DNA of 8,112 bases, taken from Bdellovibrio sp. Lineage in GTDB: Bacteria; Bdellovibrionota; Bdellovibrionia; Bdellovibrionales; Bdellovibrionaceae. Made by a program: the position numbers and the translations under genes. The notes under the pieces were generated by a model. It worked only from the letters and a program-made list of their open reading frames with translations. It did not search any database and had not been told where the DNA came from. The stretch lies in assembly GCA_003176075.1 (NCBI GenBank), contig PSRN01000048.1, forward strand, positions 1 through 8,112. Direction: 5' to 3'. Positions 4,421-8,112 of this stretch are shown here, one piece after another; positions within the stretch are counted from its first letter, which is position 1; each line of letters begins with the position of its first letter.

Positions 4421-7126
4421 ATGCGTTTTGCCAACCACGTTTTCCAGACGGCAAAAGGGGCAGACCAAGGAGGTGGAGGATTCTCTGTCGGATCACTTCG
4501 CTCAAAGCTCACGGGCTACCGGCACCAAGAACTTTTCTTACGAATCGCTCAAAGCCCCACTGAAAGTATTTTTGATCTGCTTCATACCCGAAACACTGGA
4601 CTCTCAAGTGACGAGGTTAAAGAGCGTCAGCTCAGGTTCGGTCTCAATGAGATCGCTCACGATCGAGTTCGATGGCAATCGCAGCTTCGCCGGGCGCTGG
4701 TAAATCCCTTCAATATTCTGCTCGCCGTTCTCGCAAGCGTATCTTTCGCGACCGGCGATATTAAGGGAACCATTACGCTTGCCGCAATGGTCGTCATCAG
4801 TGTCTCGCTGACTTTCATTCAAGAGTTTCGTTCCAGCCGGGCCGCCGAGAGCCTTAAGAAGATGGTGCAAACTCGGGCGACCGTGTTGAGGCGATTAGGG
4901 CACTTTCATTCTGAACAAGGAACGGAATGGGTCAATCGAAAGGCGGAGATTCCGATTGAAGAGATCGTGCCTGGCGATGTGATTTTACTTTCCGCGGGCG
5001 ACATGGTTCCCGCGGACGTGAGGCTTCTCAATTCCAAGGATCTTTTCGTCAGCCAGTCGGCCATGACCGGAGAGTCAGTCCCGGTCGAAAAAACTGCCAA
5101 TAGTGAAAGTGCGAGCGTTCGGGACGCACTTCATCTTACGAATATCTGCTTTATGGGCACAAACGTCGTCAGTGGCACCGCGACCGCCGCGGTGATCAAG
5201 ACAGGTGGCGATACATTCCTGGGGTCCATCGCGAAGTCGGTTGCCGGAGTTCGCGTGCAGACGAGTTTCGACAAAGGGGTTCATCGCATCACCTGGCTGA
5301 TGATCCGCTTCATGCTGGTGATGGCACCCTTCGTATTTCTCGTGAACGGCGTTACCAAGGGCGATTGGACGGAAGCCTTTATGTTCGCAGTTGCCGTCGC
5401 CGTGGGTCTTGTGCCCGAAATGCTTCCGATGATCGTGACCGTGAATCTCGCAAAGGGCGCCATGTCGATGTTCAGGAAGAAGGTCATCGTCAAGCGCCTC
5501 AACTCAATTCAAAACTTTGGCGCCATGAACATGCTTTGCACGGATAAGACTGGAACACTCACGCAAGACAAGATCGTTCTCGAAAAGTATCTGGATGTTT
5601 CAGGCGCACCGAATGACCGCGTGCTGAAATACGCCTACCTCAACAGTTATTACCAGACCGGTTTAAAGAATCTTCTCGATGTCGCGGTTCTAAACCATCG
5701 CGAACTTTCCAAGGAACTTGAGATTGATCGTGTCTACCGAAAACTCGATGAAATCCCGTTCGATTTCACTCGGAAAAGAATGTCCGTCGTCGTCGAGAAG
5801 TCCAACGGCCGGCATATTCTGATTTGCAAGGGCGCGCTTGAAGAAATGCTGAAGGTCTGTGGGCGGGCGGAAGTGGGAAATGAAATCGTTGCGATCCCTG
5901 ACCTACCCGTTGAGCGTTTTCAAAAAATCGCCCAGGACCTCAATGACGACGGACTCCGGGTTGTCGCGGTCGCCTATAAGGACGTGGAGGCGGGACAAAG
6001 GAAAGAATACTCCGTCATTGACGAAGGTGATCTGATTCTTCTTGGCTACATCGCGTTTCTTGATCCGCCAAAAGAGAGCGCCAGCCAAGCGATCAAAAAA
6101 CTCAACGAACATGGCGTCGCTGTCAAAGTGCTGACCGGTGACAACGATCGGGTGACGAGAAAGGTGGCCAGGGATGTCGGCCTTCCGGCAGATGATATCT
6201 TGCTCGGAAGCCAGATTGACGACCTGACTGATGAGGGATTGGATAACGTCGTTGAGAAGACCTCTGTCTTTGCGAAACTGACGCCTGCGCAAAAGGAAAG
6301 GATTGTTCGCTCGCTCCATAGGCTTCATCACGTCGTCGGATTTTTGGGTGATGGAATTAACGATGCGCCGGCGCTGAAGGCTGCCGACGTTGGCATTTCG
6401 GTCGAAAACGCCGTCGATATTGCAAAGGAGTCAGCCGACATTATTCTTCTCGAAAAAAGTCTCCTCGTGCTTGAGGAAGGTGTTATCGAAGGCCGCAAAG
6501 TTTTCGGTAACATCATCAAGTACATCAAAATGGGTGCGAGCTCAAACTTCGGGAATATGTTCAGCATGCTGGGTGCAAGCGCCTTATTCCCCTTCCTGCC
6601 GATGCAGCCGGTTCAACTTCTCACGCAAAACTTACTTTACGATATTTCGCAAACCGCTATTCCGTTTGACGACGTGGACGCTCAATATCTCGAAAAACCC
6701 AGAAAATGGGAGATCGGGGAAATCAGGCGGTTCATGGTTTTCTTTGGTCCGATCAGTTCGCTTTTCGACTATGTTACTTTTGCGCTCATGTGGTTTTTCT
6801 TTAAGTCCCAGACGCCGGCGACGGAGAGCCTATTTCAATCGGGCTGGTTCGTTGAAGGGCTTCTGTCGCAAACGCTGATTGTTCACATGATCCGGACAAG
6901 ACGAATTCCCTTTATCCAAAGCCGCGCCTCATGGCCCCTTATTCTGATGACGGCATCAGTAATGGCCGTGGGAATTCTTGTTCCCTTCTCAGACTATGGC
7001 AAGGGTATCGGCCTTGAGCCGCTTCCACTTTCTTATTTCCCGTGGCTTGTTCTGATCCTCCTTTGTTACTGCGTGATGACTCAGCTGATGAAGAATTGGT
7101 TTGTTCGCAAATATGGCTACAACTAA
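4421..7126 (+). CDS. mgtA: Magnesium-translocating P-type ATPase (P3B), MgtA
   Basis: MgtA uses ATP to import Mg2+ across the inner membrane. The 901-residue product matches E. coli MgtA (898) in length and, from memory, in most conserved blocks. The actuator motif TGES is at 216-219, the membrane motif VGLVPEMLP at 328-336 (family usually VGLTPEMLP), the phosphorylated Asp375 in DKTGTLT, the nucleotide-domain CKGAL around Lys470, the LTGDN hinge near 576-580, and GDGINDAP at 643-650. The C-terminal block has the strongly conserved NLLYDISQTAIPFDDVD and QTLIVHMIRTRRIPFIQS segments. About ten membrane helices are expected. The start is fixed: an in-frame TGA lies at 4382 and no other in-frame start occurs before the conserved N-terminal region. 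The first 35 residues are not conserved and contain four Gly encoded by a ribosome-binding-site-like run (4467-4479). It is the first gene of an mgtA-mgtC operon behind a long, structured upstream region. Confidence 0.97.
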   Translation: MRFANHVFQTAKGADQGGGGFSVGSLRSKLTGYRHQELFLRIAQSPTESIFDLLHTRNTGLSSDEVKERQLRFGLNEIAHDRVRWQSQLRRALVNPFNILLAVLASVSFATGDIKGTITLAAMVVISVSLTFIQEFRSSRAAESLKKMVQTRATVLRRLGHFHSEQGTEWVNRKAEIPIEEIVPGDVILLSAGDMVPADVRLLNSKDLFVSQSAMTGESVPVEKTANSESASVRDALHLTNICFMGTNVVSGTATAAVIKTGGDTFLGSIAKSVAGVRVQTSFDKGVHRITWLMIRFMLVMAPFVFLVNGVTKGDWTEAFMFAVAVAVGLVPEMLPMIVTVNLAKGAMSMFRKKVIVKRLNSIQNFGAMNMLCTDKTGTLTQDKIVLEKYLDVSGAPNDRVLKYAYLNSYYQTGLKNLLDVAVLNHRELSKELEIDRVYRKLDEIPFDFTRKRMSVVVEKSNGRHILICKGALEEMLKVCGRAEVGNEIVAIPDLPVERFQKIAQDLNDDGLRVVAVAYKDVEAGQRKEYSVIDEGDLILLGYIAFLDPPKESASQAIKKLNEHGVAVKVLTGDNDRVTRKVARDVGLPADDILLGSQIDDLTDEGLDNVVEKTSVFAKLTPAQKERIVRSLHRLHHVVGFLGDGINDAPALKAADVGISVENAVDIAKESADIILLEKSLLVLEEGVIEGRKVFGNIIKYIKMGASSNFGNMFSMLGASALFPFLPMQPVQLLTQNLLYDISQTAIPFDDVDAQYLEKPRKWEIGEIRRFMVFFGPISSLFDYVTFALMWFFFKSQTPATESLFQSGWFVEGLLSQTLIVHMIRTRRIPFIQSRASWPLILMTASVMAVGILVPFSDYGKGIGLEPLPLSYFPWLVLILLCYCVMTQLMKNWFVRKYGYN

Positions 7127-7154
7127 GGGGTCTCCACATTTTGTGGAGACCCCT
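7126..7154 (+). terminator. Perfect 13-bp stem-loop between mgtA and mgtC
   Basis: AGGGGTCTCCACA (7126-7138) and TGTGGAGACCCCT (7142-7154) are exact inverted repeats with a TTT loop. The stem begins on the last base of the mgtA stop codon and ends next to AAGG (7155-7158), the mgtC ribosome binding site. There is no downstream T-run, so full intrinsic termination is unlikely. Likely roles are 3'-end protection of the mgtA message, partial termination, or control of mgtC translation. Confidence 0.7.
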
Positions 7155-7165
7155 AAGGATGGTGG

Positions 7166-7879
7166 ATGATGATCTCTCATTTGACATTTGTTGAAAATCT
7201 ATTGGCGGCCGTGCTGCTGGGCTCTTTGATCGGTGTCGAGAGGCAATGGCGACAAAGGCTTGCGGGCCTCCGGACGAATTCGCTCGTTTCGGCCGGCTCT
7301 AGTCTCTTTGTTTTGCTATCGCAGATGATTCAAACAGGCGGCGATCAGAGCCGGATCGCTTCTTATGTCGTCTCAGGCGTTGGATTTTTAGGCGCTGGAG
7401 TCATCATGAAAGATGGTGGCTCGATTCGCGGACTCAATACGGCGGCTACGCTTTGGTGCTCAGCTGCCGTCGGAGCGCTGGCTGGATTCGGACTCATTAT
7501 TGACGCCGCGGTTGGGGCGCTCACGGTTTTAGGAATGCACCTTTTGTTGCGTCCCGCGGCCCAAGTGATCAACCGTCAAAGTGTGGCCTCGACAGAAGAA
7601 GATATTCACTACCGGATCAAAATTGTCTGCAAAGAAGACGTGGAAGCTCATATTCGGTTTTTGATCCTTCAGGCCGTTGGTGCGACGACTTTGGTTCTTC
7701 AGTCTTTACAAAGCGTTGATCTCAATGGCGGAACGGGAAGGGTCGAGGTGGTGGCCGACTTGGAGTCACCATCCAAGCAAGATCAAGTTTTAGAACAGGC
7801 AGTCAGTCGCCTGAGCTTGGAAAATGGCGTGTCCGCTGCTGCATGGAGGGTAAGAAGAAATGGCGAGGAATCCGCATGA
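7166..7879 (+). CDS. mgtC: MgtC/SapB-family membrane protein
   Basis: MgtC proteins sit in the inner membrane. In Salmonella and Mycobacterium they support growth at low Mg2+ and survival in phagocytes, partly by inhibiting the F1Fo ATP synthase; the family does not itself appear to carry Mg2+. The 237-residue product has the conserved N-terminal membrane domain with GSLIGVERQWRQRLAGLRTN (19-38), GVGFLGAGVIMK (71-82) and GLNTAATLWCSAAVG (89-103, including Cys98), giving about four to five helices up to residue 130. A soluble C-terminal domain (145-230) corresponds to the ACT-like region of longer members. Two ATG codons (7166 and 7169) are possible; 7166 is better spaced from AAGG at 7155-7158. 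It follows mgtA by 39 bases in the same direction, mirroring the Salmonella mgtC-mgtB linkage in reverse order. A role in Mg2+ limitation is inferred from that pairing. Confidence 0.93.
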   Translation: MMISHLTFVENLLAAVLLGSLIGVERQWRQRLAGLRTNSLVSAGSSLFVLLSQMIQTGGDQSRIASYVVSGVGFLGAGVIMKDGGSIRGLNTAATLWCSAAVGALAGFGLIIDAAVGALTVLGMHLLLRPAAQVINRQSVASTEEDIHYRIKIVCKEDVEAHIRFLILQAVGATTLVLQSLQSVDLNGGTGRVEVVADLESPSKQDQVLEQAVSRLSLENGVSAAAWRVRRNGEESA

Positions 7880-7904
7880 CGGATCTGATAAAATGCTTCA
7901 AGTC

Positions 7905-7922
7905 AGCCCTCAACAAAGGGCT
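7905..7922 (+). terminator. Probable weak terminator after mgtC
   Basis: AGCCCT (7905-7910) and AGGGCT (7917-7922) form a GC-rich 6-bp stem with loop CAACAA, followed by ATTAATGTT. It begins 26 bases after the mgtC stop. The tail is AT-rich rather than a T-run, so termination may be partial. Confidence 0.5.
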
Positions 7923-7945
7923 ATTAATGTTAACAAGCACGACTT

Positions 7946-8110
7946 TCAGCTTACTTGGGAGATTTTTGCATGCGCAAGCCTGATTGGCGAATATGCCGCT
8001 TGATGATAGTACGGATTGCGACGATCACGGTTTTCATTATAGGGCAGAATTTTTGCGAATGAATCCGGGCGCTCAAAGAGCGCGCGCACGAATTTCGTGC
8101 GATTCGCCAT
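7946..8110 (-). CDS. Small ORF of 54 codons at window edge, unrecognised
   Basis: ATG at 8110 on the minus strand opens a 54-codon frame beginning MANRTKFVRALFERPDSF and containing AKILPYNENRDRRN, rich in Arg and Tyr. Its ribosome binding site would lie outside the window, and the true start may also be outside. The composition looks protein-like, but I recognise no family. It overlaps the opposite-strand small ORF at 7970-8062, so at most one is likely to be real. Confidence 0.25.
   Translation of the reverse strand: MANRTKFVRALFERPDSFAKILPYNENRDRRNPYYHQAAYSPIRLAHAKISQVS
7970..8062 (+). CDS. Candidate 30-residue hydrophobic small protein downstream of mgtC
   Basis: ATG at 7970 has GGGAG (7957-7961) 8 bases upstream, a well-placed ribosome binding site. 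The frame encodes 30 residues: a basic start MRKPDWRICR, a mainly hydrophobic stretch LMIVRIATITVFIIG (11-25, with one Arg at 15), then QNFCE. A short single-span membrane peptide is possible, though the central Arg weakens that. It lies 90 bases after mgtC, beyond a weak terminator, and I see no clear promoter of its own. Salmonella encodes MgtR, also 30 residues and membrane-bound, downstream of mgtC; sequence similarity is not evident. Confidence 0.25.
   Translation: MRKPDWRICRLMIVRIATITVFIIGQNFCE
8069..8101. repeat. Two adjacent palindromes at the window end
   Basis: GCGCTC-AAA-GAGCGC (8069-8083) is followed directly by CGCACGAA-T-TTCGTGCG (8085-8101), both perfect. The first could be a hairpin; the second is near-continuous and suits a protein-bound dyad. 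Neither has a T-run. If the minus-strand ORF is real, both lie within its first 15 codons. Confidence 0.45.
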
Positions 8111-8112
8111 AG

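Noticed and set aside
4264..4457. TTTTGCCGTC and GACGGCAAAA as ends of a small mobile element
   Set aside because: Ten-base inverted pairs this far apart are expected by chance, and no target duplication was seen.
4362..4703. 113-codon plus-strand ORF overlapping the mgtA start
   Set aside because: It runs out of frame across the mgtA N-terminal region, has no ribosome binding site, and mgtA is clearly coding in the overlap from about residue 40.

Overview
The window reads as a compact metal and metalloid homeostasis region from a Gram-negative bacterium of moderate GC (by eye near 50%). Most of the protein families are proteobacterial in type. The Mg2+ ATPase is close to enterobacterial MgtA and the Ni/Co repressor matches the E. 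coli RcnR length and ligand set, but the overall gene set is not enterobacterial. A delta-proteobacterial or Bdellovibrionota-like host is possible, but I cannot fix the taxon from sequence alone. There are no rRNA or tRNA genes, CRISPR arrays or recognisable transposases.

Layout: (1) 58-1214 is a small arsenic locus. It holds a 3'-truncated thioredoxin-type arsenate reductase on the minus strand, a divergent arsR on the plus strand that probably starts leaderless next to a perfect dyad operator, and an arsI-like C-As lyase dioxygenase. (2) 1344-3130 is a minus-strand operon in the order rcnR, rcnA, then a small exported protein that resembles a Cu/Zn superoxide dismutase fold stripped of metal-binding histidines. 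Gaps are 7 and 19 bases. (3) Divergent from rcnR is a TMEM165/Gdt1 (UPF0016) membrane protein, a likely Mn2+/Ca2+ exchanger or exporter, at 3221-3814. (4) 3815-4420 is a gene-free 606-base stretch rich in hairpins that forms the probable leader of mgtA. (5) 4421-7126 mgtA (P3B Mg2+ ATPase) and 7166-7879 mgtC (MgtC/SapB) form an operon with a perfect 13-bp stem-loop between them. (6) The last 233 bases hold a weak terminator and two mutually exclusive small ORFs. One is a 30-codon hydrophobic ORF with a good ribosome binding site, placed as Salmonella mgtR is relative to mgtC.

Together the genes cover As detoxification, Ni/Co efflux with its own sensor, probable Mn/Ca handling, and Mg2+ import with its MgtC partner. 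The most interesting points are the metal-ligand-free SOD-like protein in the rcnRA operon (possibly filling the periplasmic role of RcnB), the beta-rich insertion in the RcnA His loop, the structured mgtA leader and mgtA-mgtC hairpin, and the MgtR-like small ORF.
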